Shown piece by piece: positions 26,429-34,182 of a stretch of 64,000 bases of DNA. Source of the stretch: Paenibacillus plantarum (GTDB taxonomy: Bacteria > Bacillota > Bacilli > Paenibacillales > NBRC-103111). The notes beneath the pieces are model-generated. The model made no database searches. It saw only the letters and a list, made by a program, of their open reading frames with translations, and was not told the DNA's origin. Every line of letters begins with the position of its first letter. The first letter of the stretch is position 1. The stretch lies in the NCBI RefSeq assembly GCF_013141695.1, contig NZ_WHNY01000059.1, positions 1 through 64,000 of the forward strand, written 5' to 3'. Position numbers and translations under genes: made by a program.

Positions 26429-27853
26429 ATGAAAGCTTATGATTTTATCGTTGTTGGTGCAGGACCTGCCGGTATTTTTGCATGTTATGAGATGACATTG
26501 CTTCACCCTAACGCGAACATTTTACTCGTTGACAAAGGCCACGATATTTACAAACGCAGTTGTCCGATTCTCGAAAATAAAATCAAGCTTTGTCCACCTC
26601 CGGCTGGCAAGAAGGACTTCTCTGGCTGTCTTCCCGCGTGTTCCATTACCTCCGGTTTTGGCGGAGCAGGTGCTTACAGCGATGGAAAATTCAACATTAC
26701 AACCGAATTCGGTGGCTGGATGACGGATTATTTGGCCCCAAGTAAAGTTATGGAGCTCATTCGTTATGTAGACAGCATCAATCTTCAGCATGGCGCAACA
26801 GAAAATATTACGGATCCTACAACGGAAGCAGTGAAAGATATTGAGCAACGCTCCTACGCGGCGGGCTTAAAGCTGCTTCGCGCTCAGGTTCGTCATTTGG
26901 GCACGGAGCAAAATCTAATGATCCTCAAATCTATCTATGAATATTTGAAAACACGCATCGATATGCAGTTCAAAACCGAAGTCGATGATATCATCACAAC
27001 GAAAAAAGAAGATAAAAATGTCATTCAAGGCATCCGCTTAAAAGATGGCACGGAGCTCCTGAGCAACTATGTCATGCTGGCTCCAGGACGAGACGGTTCG
27101 GCTTGGTTAACGCAGGTGCTCAAGAAACGCCGACTCAAAATGTCCAACAATCAAGTCGATGTTGGTGTCCGTGTCGAAACCTCTGATGTCGTCATGCGTG
27201 AAATTAACGAACATCTGTATGAAGGTAAATTTGTGTATAACACTTCCGTTGGTACACGCGTTAGGACCTTCTGCAGCAACCCTTCTGGACATGTTGTGGT
27301 TGAGAATCACAGCGGTATTATGGCCGCTAATGGTCATTCCTACAAAGATCCTGCGCTTGGATCTAACAACACGAATTTCGCATTACTTGTTTCTCATAAA
27401 TTTACGGAGCCTTTCGATAAACCGAATGAATATGCACGAGAAATATGTAAGCACGCGAATGACTTATCAAGCGGAGGCGTCATCGTTCAGAAATTCGGCG
27501 ATATTATGCGAGGACGTCGATCCACAGCTGAACGGATACGCGAAGGATTTTTAGAACCCACTCTCTCTGAGGCCGTTCCGGGGGATCTTGGTCTTGTTCT
27601 TCCTTACAATACAATGAAAAGCTTAATTGAAATGATCCACGCACTTGAAAAAGTAACACCAGGTATCGCTTCCGAACATACGCTTTTCTACGGAGTTGAA
27701 GCCAAATTTTACTCTGCTCGACCTAAGCTGACTGAGAGCTTTGAGACGGAAATCAAAGGTCTTTTCTGTGGCGGTGACGGAGCAGGAATTACACGAGGAT
27801 TAGCACAAGCAGGTGCTGCTGGCGTATGGGTTGCTCGTAATATTCCACTGTAA
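26429..27853 (+). CDS. Uncharacterised FAD-dependent dehydrogenase (COG2509-like)
   Basis: 474 residues from ATG at 26429 after GAGGAG; a TTG at 26420 is too close to that site. N-terminal dinucleotide-binding fold (FIVVGAGPAGIFACYEM), a Cys-rich stretch (CPILENKIKLCPPP ... CLPACSITSGFGGAGAYSDGK) and a C-terminal FAD motif (GLFCGGDGAGITRGLAQAGAAGVW). This pattern is that of the conserved but uncharacterised FAD-dependent dehydrogenases. The cysteines could bind a metal or act in redox. It stands alone behind the riboswitch-like leader and ahead of a strong terminator, so any purine link comes only from the leader. Confidence 0.87.
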   Translation: MKAYDFIVVGAGPAGIFACYEMTLLHPNANILLVDKGHDIYKRSCPILENKIKLCPPPAGKKDFSGCLPACSITSGFGGAGAYSDGKFNITTEFGGWMTDYLAPSKVMELIRYVDSINLQHGATENITDPTTEAVKDIEQRSYAAGLKLLRAQVRHLGTEQNLMILKSIYEYLKTRIDMQFKTEVDDIITTKKEDKNVIQGIRLKDGTELLSNYVMLAPGRDGSAWLTQVLKKRRLKMSNNQVDVGVRVETSDVVMREINEHLYEGKFVYNTSVGTRVRTFCSNPSGHVVVENHSGIMAANGHSYKDPALGSNNTNFALLVSHKFTEPFDKPNEYAREICKHANDLSSGGVIVQKFGDIMRGRRSTAERIREGFLEPTLSEAVPGDLGLVLPYNTMKSLIEMIHALEKVTPGIASEHTLFYGVEAKFYSARPKLTESFETEIKGLFCGGDGAGITRGLAQAGAAGVWVARNIPL

Positions 27854-27896
27854 ATTATTTCCGAGGAAATAATTGCTCGTTCGTCAAAATCAGCAT

Positions 27897-27944
27897 AAAA
27901 CCAACATTTTCTGCCTTTGAGGGCGAATCATGTTGGTTTTTTTT
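27897..27944 (+). terminator. Intrinsic terminator of the FAD-dehydrogenase gene
   Basis: 11-bp stem AAAACCAACAT/ATGTTGGTTTT (27897-27907 and 27930-27940) with a T8 tract. Confidence 0.9.
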
Positions 27945-28003
27945 AATGAAAAAAGCCTTCCCATACCTCACAGATTATGGTAAGATAAAACCGTCTTAAG
28001 TAA

Positions 28004-28017
28004 TGTAAGCGTTATCA
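28004..28017. promoter_or_regulatory. CcpA cre site ahead of the LytTR gene
   Basis: TGTAAGCGTTATCA matches TGWAANCGNTNWCA at every fixed position. It lies 22 bp ahead of the start codon and downstream of a possible -10 (TAAGAT, 27981-27986), a placement that usually gives carbon catabolite repression by roadblock. Confidence 0.7.
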
Positions 28018-28039
28018 TTTTAAGAAGGGGGCAAATAAA

Positions 28040-28381
28040 ATGAATGTAGCGCTCGAAGTAAAGAATACATATGAGGATTTTATTTTAGAAAAGGACATTA
28101 TGTATTTCCGCGTTGGTGAACATGGCCTAGTCTCCTTTCATGGGAAGAACTACCATATTAAGAAACGCTTAAATACGGAAGAGATCCAAAATATGACCTC
28201 AGACAGCAGCTTTTTCAAAGTAAACACAGATTGTTATGTGAACACTCGTAAAATTCAACATATTGGGGACGGCAAAGTGTTCTTCGAAGGTAGAGGATCC
28301 GAATCCAAATACACGTCGATTACGAAGCTTCGCCAACATAAGTTGAAAGAGATTGTCTTGCAACTAAAGGCTGAAGCATAG
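28040..28381 (+). CDS. LytTR-domain DNA-binding regulator
   Basis: 113 residues, start ATG after GAAGGGGG. The whole protein is one LytTR-like domain: an N-terminal strand pair (DIMYFRVGEHGLVSFHGKNY), then FFKVNTDCYVNTRKIQHIG, corresponding to the family's FxRxHrSyiVNl core, and a C-terminal basic helix (ITKLRQHKLKEIV). No receiver domain, so it is a stand-alone transcription factor. Monocistronic, between two terminators, with a cre site upstream; target genes unknown. Confidence 0.82.
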   Translation: MNVALEVKNTYEDFILEKDIMYFRVGEHGLVSFHGKNYHIKKRLNTEEIQNMTSDSSFFKVNTDCYVNTRKIQHIGDGKVFFEGRGSESKYTSITKLRQHKLKEIVLQLKAEA

Positions 28382-28400
28382 GCACAATCGAATATAAGCA

Positions 28401-28438
28401 CCAAAAAAGGAGCCGAGCGAATTGATCGCCAGCTCCTT
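28401..28438. terminator. Shared terminator between convergent genes
   Basis: AAGGAGC/GCTCCTT (28407-28413 and 28432-28438) with an inner GCGA/TCGC stem. The minus side runs into six T, and it serves the genes ending at 28381 (+) and 28453 (-). Confidence 0.75.
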
Positions 28439-28452
28439 CCTTGTTTATACCA

Positions 28453-28851
28453 TTATGAAATTTTAGCTAGTGTCTCTTGCTGATGCTCGCGAATCAGAAA
28501 GCGTATGTAATCGACGGTTGTATCTTTCACTTTTTTGGCTTCTTCCAACGTAGCGAAGCTGTATTCAGCATAATCTGTGCTTTCATACTTGTTCAACTCT
28601 TCATTGTTCATGCCAAGCGTGGAAAAGTTATGAATGAGCTCATAGGATGTTTTCGAATCCACATTTTTCACAAAAATATCTTTCGAAAAGAAAGAGCCTT
28701 GTTTCTCTACTTTAAAGATGACTCGAAACGGCTTCTCCTTATCCGAAACAAAACATTTAATGACAACGTCGATTTCCATCGTTTGGTAATCCACCGTGTG
28801 CTTCGGTTCCTGCATTGGTTTCTGCATCCATTTCTTCAATATCCCCAGCAC
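28453..28851 (-). CDS. Small conserved-looking cytoplasmic protein of unknown function
   Basis: 132 residues from GTG at 28851 with AGGAGG 6 nt ahead; the frame is open to 28884, but that region contains the ribosome binding site. Mixed alpha/beta, soluble, with alternating charge (VIKCFVSDKEKPFRVIFKVE, DYAEYSFATLEEAKKVKDTT) and an extended C-terminal helix. No recognised domain. Neighbours (LytTR regulator, MFS pump) give no functional hint. Confidence 0.75.
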   Translation of the reverse strand: MLGILKKWMQKPMQEPKHTVDYQTMEIDVVIKCFVSDKEKPFRVIFKVEKQGSFFSKDIFVKNVDSKTSYELIHNFSTLGMNNEELNKYESTDYAEYSFATLEEAKKVKDTTVDYIRFLIREHQQETLAKIS

Positions 28852-28959
28852 AAGATCCCTCCTCACACATGAACTTATCCTCATATTGTAGCGAATCCCA
28901 AGTTAATTGACAACCCAAATGATGGAATCTTTATAAAATAAAAGTCGAATTTACTCATT

Positions 28960-30225
28960 TCAAGCCATTTCCTGCTCCTTCAATGATTGTATCGAGAGTG
29001 ATGACTTATATTTCCAAGTAATGAATAGGCAGAGCAAGCCCGTTAGAACCCCACAAGCAATAAATGCCCCATTCGCCCCAAATCGATCCGCTATGAACCC
29101 AGAGAACAGACTGCCAATCGGTGTAGAACCCGCAAATACAAGGGAATACACACTCATGACACGTGCACGATACTCATCCTTCGCGTACATTTGAAGAGCC
29201 GAATTACTATTTGTCGCGAATAAAATATTAAAGAACCCCGTGCACGTAAGCAGCGTACCACAGACCCAAACGGAACCACTCAGTCCATTAAGAATTAAGC
29301 AAATGGCAACCAAGCAGCTTGCAGCCATACTCAACTTCAGCTTCGGACCTCGCTTACTGCGAAATGACATCGTCAGAGCCCCTGCAAGGGACCCCACTCC
29401 CAAACAAGACATCAACGTACCATAGGTCGTCTCTCCCATGTGCAGGACATTTTTGGTGAACACAGGAATTAGAATATTAAAGTTAAAAGCAAGCGTACCA
29501 ATAACGGTTACCAGCAACACAGTTGGTGAGAGGATCGGATCTTTGGCAATGTAGACGATACCATCTTTAATTTCCTTCAGAATGCCTTCCTTCGCTCTCA
29601 TCTTACGTACGTAAGGTGCTGCCTCAATATGAATCAGTCCATATAGAACAGCTATGAAGCTGACTCCATTTAGCAAAAAGCACCAACCTGCTCCCAACCA
29701 GGCCATCATGACTGCACCAATCGAAGGGCCAACAATTCTTGCCATATTAAACGTCGTTGAGTTGAGGGCAATCGCATTCATCAAATCTTCTTTACCCACA
29801 ATTTCCACATTAAACGCCTGTCTTGTAGGCATATCCAACGTATTATTCAAGCCTAGAAGCAATGCTAAGACAAGAATATATTCATATCGAACCATATCCG
29901 TAAGTACCAATGTGGCCAATGCGAAGGCAAGTATCATCGATACCGTCTGTGTGAGTATAAGAATCTTCTTCTTCGGGAATTTATCCACGATAATGCCGGC
30001 AAACAGCGAAAACAAAAGGATCGGTAGAAACTGACACGCTGCCACAATCCCAAGTTTAAGAGACGAGCCCGTCAGTGTGAGAACGAGCCAGGACTGCCCG
30101 ATATTTTGCATCCATGTGCCGATCAGCGATACACATTGTCCTAACCACATATAGCGATAATTCTTGTGTGTCAACGCATGGAAATGACGATCAATGAACA
30201 CAGCTCCCGCAGCCCTCATATTCAT
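28960..30225 (-). CDS. MFS transporter, likely drug or metabolite exporter
   Basis: 421 residues, about 12 membrane segments, with the intracellular loop motif AGIIVDKFPKKKILILTQ of major facilitator exporters and the closely spaced second half SLFSGFIADRFGANGAF. It resembles the enterobactin-exporter-like (MFS_3) group. Its start overlaps the stop of the MarR gene by 4 bp, so both are co-transcribed and the MarR protein probably represses the pump. Confidence 0.9.
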   Translation of the reverse strand: MNMRAAGAVFIDRHFHALTHKNYRYMWLGQCVSLIGTWMQNIGQSWLVLTLTGSSLKLGIVAACQFLPILLFSLFAGIIVDKFPKKKILILTQTVSMILAFALATLVLTDMVRYEYILVLALLLGLNNTLDMPTRQAFNVEIVGKEDLMNAIALNSTTFNMARIVGPSIGAVMMAWLGAGWCFLLNGVSFIAVLYGLIHIEAAPYVRKMRAKEGILKEIKDGIVYIAKDPILSPTVLLVTVIGTLAFNFNILIPVFTKNVLHMGETTYGTLMSCLGVGSLAGALTMSFRSKRGPKLKLSMAASCLVAICLILNGLSGSVWVCGTLLTCTGFFNILFATNSNSALQMYAKDEYRARVMSVYSLVFAGSTPIGSLFSGFIADRFGANGAFIACGVLTGLLCLFITWKYKSSLSIQSLKEQEMA

Positions 30226-30671
30226 TGGTCTACCTCTTCCTCAGCAAAGTGAGCCGCATTGTGACCCATTTTTTCTAAAATCGTAAGAGCCATCTGCTTC
30301 TCCTCATCCGACATGCCGAACGTAAGTCGCTCACGCCAATCCGTGAGAACTTTGCGAACGTCCTCCTTAATTCCGCGAGCTTTTTCCGTCAATAAAACCT
30401 CGTAACATCGCTTATCTTTTTCACTGACTGTGCGCGTTATGTAGCCTTGCTCTTCTAGCTTTTTCAGCGCTTTTGCCGTCGTTCCTTTATCGATTTTCAA
30501 ATAGTCGGACAGCTCCTCTTGTGTTAAACCGTCCTCTTTATACAACGCATTGAGGAAAATATGCTGACCTCTACCGATCTCGAATTGCTTCAAATGGTCA
30601 CCAATATACATCTGTCCGTACCGGTAAATCAGCGATACCCACCTTGGAATCGAATTTCGCGTTTCAATCAC
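30222..30671 (-). CDS. MarR-family transcriptional regulator
   Basis: 149 residues from GTG at 30671 behind AGGAGG. Winged helix with DGLTQEELSDYLKIDKGTTAKALKKLE at about 50-76 and the wing DKRCYEVLLTEKA. MarR proteins bind palindromic operators as dimers and are released by ligands. It is the first gene of a two-gene unit with an MFS pump; paired operator-like sites lie in its promoter. Confidence 0.92.
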   Translation of the reverse strand: MIETRNSIPRWVSLIYRYGQMYIGDHLKQFEIGRGQHIFLNALYKEDGLTQEELSDYLKIDKGTTAKALKKLEEQGYITRTVSEKDKRCYEVLLTEKARGIKEDVRKVLTDWRERLTFGMSDEEKQMALTILEKMGHNAAHFAEEEVDQ

Positions 30672-30728
30672 TGCAACAACCCCTCCTGGTTTTGATTTTA
30701 CTGCTAAAATGCACCTAACCTACCGAAT

Positions 30729-30786
30729 CGTTGCACTTGCCACTAATTTAGTGTACGCCGAATACGTTGCATGTGCAACTAATTTT
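30729..30786 (-). promoter_or_regulatory. marR promoter with two operator-like direct repeats
   Basis: Two related 22-bp elements, 30729-30750 and 30765-30786, both starting CGTTGCA and sharing ACTAATTT. The second contains the palindrome GTTGCATGTGCAAC. On the minus strand TTGCAC (30773-30778), a 17-bp gap and TACACT (30750-30755) make a promoter, so the sites cover both its -35 and -10. Confidence 0.65.
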
Positions 30787-30800
30787 TGGCGGAGATTTGT

Positions 30801-31200
30801 GCTGTAGTGATGTTTTTCATCACTATGGAGCCTGGGCGCAGTAGGTTTTGGCGGGTTTTGCGACTGTAGTGATGTTTTTCATCACTATGGAGCCTGGGGG
30901 CGGCTGGTTTGGGCGGGCTTTGCGGCTGTAGTGATGTTTTTCATCACTACAGAGCCTGGGGGCGGCTGGTTTGGGCGGGTTTTGCGGCTGTAGTGATGTT
31001 TTTCATCACTATGGAGCCTGGGGGCGGCTGGTTTGGCCGGGTTTTGCGGCTGTAGTGATGTTTTTCACCGTTACAGCACGCAGGGCAGATGGTTTTGGCA
31101 CTTTCTCCAGCTGTAAGCGTGTTTTTCACTGTTACAGCACGGTAAGCTGGTAGTTTTGGCGCTTTCAGCAGCTGTAAGCGTGTTTTTCACCGTTACAGCA
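30801..31200. repeat. Tandem hairpin array A: seven units at 61-62 bp
   Basis: Hairpins start at 30801, 30863, 30925, 30987, 31049, 31110 and 31171 (spacing 62, 62, 62, 62, 61, 61). Each has a TTTTT loop. Units 1-4 have arms TAGTGATG/CATCACTA; units 6-7 have GCTGTAA...TTACAGC; unit 5 has the left arm of the first type and the right arm of the second. The ~31-bp stretches between hairpins are near-identical within units 1-4 and contain GGCGGCTG. Not a CRISPR array, because the spacers repeat. The array lies between the lactonase terminator and the marR promoter, and no gene is seen in it. Confidence 0.9.
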
Positions 31201-31210
31201 CACGCCATGC

Positions 31211-31247
31211 AAAAAAAGAAGGAGCAAGTCGAAACTTGCCCCTCCTT
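31211..31247 (-). terminator. Intrinsic terminator of the lactonase gene
   Basis: AAGGAG with GCAAGT/ACTTGC arms across 31219-31247, followed on the minus strand by seven T. Confidence 0.85.
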
Positions 31248-31285
31248 TTCAGAAATAGCGCCTAACGCTGCGCGTTCAGCGCTTC

Positions 31286-32440
31286 TTATAGAAACCTTAC
31301 GCAAACCGGTCGCGATACCGCTACGGTTTGCTCTGTTTCTTGCAGCATCCCTGTTTCCGCATCCCTGCGGAAGACAACGATGCTGTCCGAGTTCTGATTC
31401 GCCGCGAGCAGGAACGCATCCTGCGGCGAAAGTGCGAAATTCCGCGGCCATTGCCCCCGCGTCGACTGCCAACCCACGACCGACAGCGTGCCGCTGTCTC
31501 GGTCGACCCCATAAACCGCGATACTATCGTGTCCGCGGTTCGATGCATACAAGAAACGGCCATCCCCGGAGAGGTGGATGTCCGCGCAATAGCTGACACC
31601 GCTGAAGTCCTCCGGCAGTGTCGACAAGCTCTGGACAGCGGCCATGCGGCCCGCGTCCGCCTCATAAGACAACACGGTCACCGTGTTGTCCAGCTCATTG
31701 ATCGCGTACACATGCGTGCTGTCCGCGTTAAATACCGCATGCCGCGGGCCCGCGCCCGGCTTGACCCCTGCTCCGCCATGCGGCAGCAGGTCGCCGCTCT
31801 CCGCGTCAATGCGGCTAACAACCAGCCGATCAAGGCCCAGATCGGCCGATACAGCAAACTGATTGTCCGGAGACGGGACAATCGAGTGCGCGTGCGGCGC
31901 TTCTTGGCGATCCACTTGCGGTCCAAGCTCGCCTTCATGCTTAATCAGCTGCGTGCGCTCGCCCAAACCACCGCCCGCTTCAACGGGAAACACCGTTACA
32001 TCGCCGCTTAAGTAATTCGCCACATACACCCTGCGGCCCAATGCATCCAAGCTAATGTAACAAGGCGCAGAGCCATCTGCTGGCTGTTGGTTGATTTTGC
32101 TCAATCTCCCCGTGCCCGCTTCAATCGCATAGGCTGCTGCCGAGCCTCCGAACCGTCCCTCATATGTCACAGTTTCACTGACAGCATACAAAACGGTTTT
32201 ATCCTTGTTCACCGCCAGAAACGAAGCATTCGGTAAATCGCTATACGTTTCGACCAGCGTCAATTCACCATTTTGCCCATCAAAGCTATATAAAGAAATG
32301 CCAACTGGATGCTGATCATCCGTGTATGAACCAACATACACAAACGCCTTTGTATTTTCTCTTGTATTTTCACTTTCATTTGCATTTGCATTTGCATTCA
32401 CACTCGCATCACTAATCGCAGTTTCACGCTCATTTCCCAT
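31286..32440 (-). CDS. Lactonase-family protein (6-phosphogluconolactonase-like, YkgB/Pgl)
   Basis: 384 residues from ATG at 32440; GGGAGG lies ahead, and TTG 32446 is equally possible. The frame to 32500 would overlap the next gene. Seven-bladed propeller with repeats such as FVYVGSYTDDQHPVGISLYSF, FLAVNKDKTVLYAVSE and FLYASNRGHDSIAVYGVDR. The family hydrolyses 6-phosphogluconolactone in the pentose phosphate route or acts on related lactones. An Asn/Glu/Ala-rich stretch precedes the propeller. The 3' half (about 31290-32000) is visibly more GC-rich than its neighbours. Confidence 0.87.
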   Translation of the reverse strand: MGNERETAISDASVNANANANESENTRENTKAFVYVGSYTDDQHPVGISLYSFDGQNGELTLVETYSDLPNASFLAVNKDKTVLYAVSETVTYEGRFGGSAAAYAIEAGTGRLSKINQQPADGSAPCYISLDALGRRVYVANYLSGDVTVFPVEAGGGLGERTQLIKHEGELGPQVDRQEAPHAHSIVPSPDNQFAVSADLGLDRLVVSRIDAESGDLLPHGGAGVKPGAGPRHAVFNADSTHVYAINELDNTVTVLSYEADAGRMAAVQSLSTLPEDFSGVSYCADIHLSGDGRFLYASNRGHDSIAVYGVDRDSGTLSVVGWQSTRGQWPRNFALSPQDAFLLAANQNSDSIVVFRRDAETGMLQETEQTVAVSRPVCVRFL

Positions 32441-32465
32441 TCCCAACTCTGCCTCCCATTTTCCC

Positions 32466-33101
32466 CTATAAGTGATCTTCCACACGCCTTCGTTTCCCAA
32501 AAGCCGTCACACACATCGCAATAATCGCTCCGTACAGAGCAAGTTCCATATCATGCTGAGCATCCCAAGGATCCCCTTGCGCCCCAACGAATAACGTACC
32601 GATCTCAGGAGCTACGATCATGGCAACCCACATTTCGATAAGCTCATAGAAAGCACCCATAACCAAAACGATAACACACGTCATCACATAAATCCATCTT
32701 CTCCCAAGTGTTGTCCAGCCCCTCAAACCTTCATAGATCGGATAGGCACAAAGCAATCCGAAACTCAAATGAACCAGCCGATCAAAATGATCCCGCTCTG
32801 ACCCAAATATGCTCCGCAACCAAGGATCGAACCACGTCCCATTGTATGAAAAGTGAGCCCCAACACTATGCAGCAACAGGAAACTCGCCAATAAGCCATA
32901 CGAAAGATTTGAAAAAACAAATACTCTATACGTAGCGATCAGTCCAAGTAATGCTGCCCACGTCAAAAGATTTTCTAACACCCAATCCCCGCGACTATGC
33001 GGCGCAATTGCCAACCATCCCCACACTCCAAGCCACACAACCAGAATCATATGCAATATCCAATTGGTTTGAAAAGATTTCTTATTCCCTTGACTTTGCA
33101 T
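32466..33101 (-). CDS. DUF2238 (YjdF-like) inner-membrane protein
   Basis: 211 residues from ATG at 33101, 8 nt after GGGGG; the frame extends to 33197 without a better site. Six membrane segments with the family features FDRLVHLSFGLLCAYPIYE and VMGAFYELIEMWVA, and GDPWDAQHDMELALYGA near the C-terminus. The role of the family is not established. It lies 25 bp ahead of the lactonase start, likely the same transcript. Confidence 0.87.
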   Translation of the reverse strand: MQSQGNKKSFQTNWILHMILVVWLGVWGWLAIAPHSRGDWVLENLLTWAALLGLIATYRVFVFSNLSYGLLASFLLLHSVGAHFSYNGTWFDPWLRSIFGSERDHFDRLVHLSFGLLCAYPIYEGLRGWTTLGRRWIYVMTCVIVLVMGAFYELIEMWVAMIVAPEIGTLFVGAQGDPWDAQHDMELALYGAIIAMCVTAFGKRRRVEDHL

Positions 33102-33201
33102 CTGCGCAGCCCCCTTATCGTCTCTACAGACTAAGAGTACCGTGCTAGCATGCCTTCCAAAAGTACTAACTTTTTCTAGTACCGAGCCCGGGATCACTCA
33201 T

Positions 33202-34047
33202 TTAGCTGAAAGATCCTTTCATGTATAGGCTGCGGAACTCACTCGGTGTCATGCCTTCATGTTCATGAAATCGCTGATTGAAATAGCTCGCAGACGTGTA
33301 CCCAGCTTCACCTGCAATGTCTTTGATCGGCCAATTTTCCTTCTCAATTAAGCGCTGCTTAGCGAATTGAATTCGGCAAAGTGTGATGAACGACAACGGC
33401 GTCATCGAAGTGGCTTTTCGAAATATTTTGCAAAAATAATACGTACTGACGCCCGTGAGCTCCGCCCACTCTTCGAGATTAAAAGGCTCGCAAGCTCTAC
33501 GCTGCATCTCTGGAAGCAAGGCTAGAATCCGATCCACGGATTCCGTCCCACGATTGACCGTTAATGGCGAGGCATAGCTCATGAATTCGCACAAAATCAT
33601 ATACATCAGCGTGCTCAACTGCGTGGGGCGAAGTATTTGATGGGCTTCCGCTTCTAAAAGCAGCTCATTGAAAGCTTTCTCAAGCTCTGCATTTCTTTTT
33701 AACGTCCATAAATTGCGCAAAAATCCCTTCTCCAACAGGAACTCCTTAATCTGATCCCCATAAAAATGCACCCACCGCACATCCCACGGATCATCTTTGG
33801 AACTGGAATAACGCTGCTCTTGATAGGGCGGAAATAAGAAGGCATCCCCCTTTTGCAAGGTGTATGACTGCCCCTCGATCTCCACATAACCTTTTCCTGA
33901 GATGACAAAATGCAAACTATACGTCGACCATAAACCCTCTGGCCGCTCAACTTCATGCTGGGGCTCTTCGCTATACCAGCCAACGGATTCTGGGAATATG
34001 AAATACATGGATTGCTGTAAGGTAGGTAACATAACTTGTCGGCGCAT
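33202..34047 (-). CDS. AraC-family regulator with cupin sensor
   Basis: 281 residues from ATG at 34047 behind GAGG; the frame is open to TTG 34074. N-terminal cupin-like ligand pocket (GKGYVEIEGQSYTLQKGDAFLFPP) and two C-terminal helix-turn-helices (LEEWAELTGVSTYYFCKIFR, IAGEAGYTSASYFNQRFHEHEG). It is divergent from an oxidoreductase/aldo-keto reductase pair, which is its likely target, probably in response to a sugar. Confidence 0.9.
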   Translation of the reverse strand: MRRQVMLPTLQQSMYFIFPESVGWYSEEPQHEVERPEGLWSTYSLHFVISGKGYVEIEGQSYTLQKGDAFLFPPYQEQRYSSSKDDPWDVRWVHFYGDQIKEFLLEKGFLRNLWTLKRNAELEKAFNELLLEAEAHQILRPTQLSTLMYMILCEFMSYASPLTVNRGTESVDRILALLPEMQRRACEPFNLEEWAELTGVSTYYFCKIFRKATSMTPLSFITLCRIQFAKQRLIEKENWPIKDIAGEAGYTSASYFNQRFHEHEGMTPSEFRSLYMKGSFS

Positions 34048-34074
34048 CGAATAAGACCTCATCTCTAATGACAA

Positions 34075-34182
34075 TATTACGATAGTCGATTCAATATATT
34101 GTTATATTCATTTTAAATAACTCATTTTATAATAGCAATATAACGTTACACATTCCGCTTCAAAAAAAGGAGAAATGCTGTT
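34075..34182. promoter_or_regulatory. Divergent control region with inverted repeat
   Basis: A TATAAT (34128-34133) reads toward the oxidoreductase. GTTATATT (34111-34118) and AATATAAC (34137-34144) form an inverted repeat around it, a possible operator for the AraC protein. Confidence 0.45.

Noticed and set aside
26060..26506. 148-residue minus-strand frame
   Set aside because: It runs antisense through the promoter, aptamer-like fold and terminator and into the FAD-dehydrogenase gene, and has no recognisable domain.
30801..31200. CRISPR array, because ~30-bp repeats alternate with ~32-bp stretches
   Set aside because: The stretches between hairpins are near-identical rather than unique, the repeats change type along the array, and no cas gene is near.
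31328..32011. 227-residue plus-strand frame
   Set aside because: Antisense shadow of the GC-rich lactonase gene; Arg-rich and without a domain.
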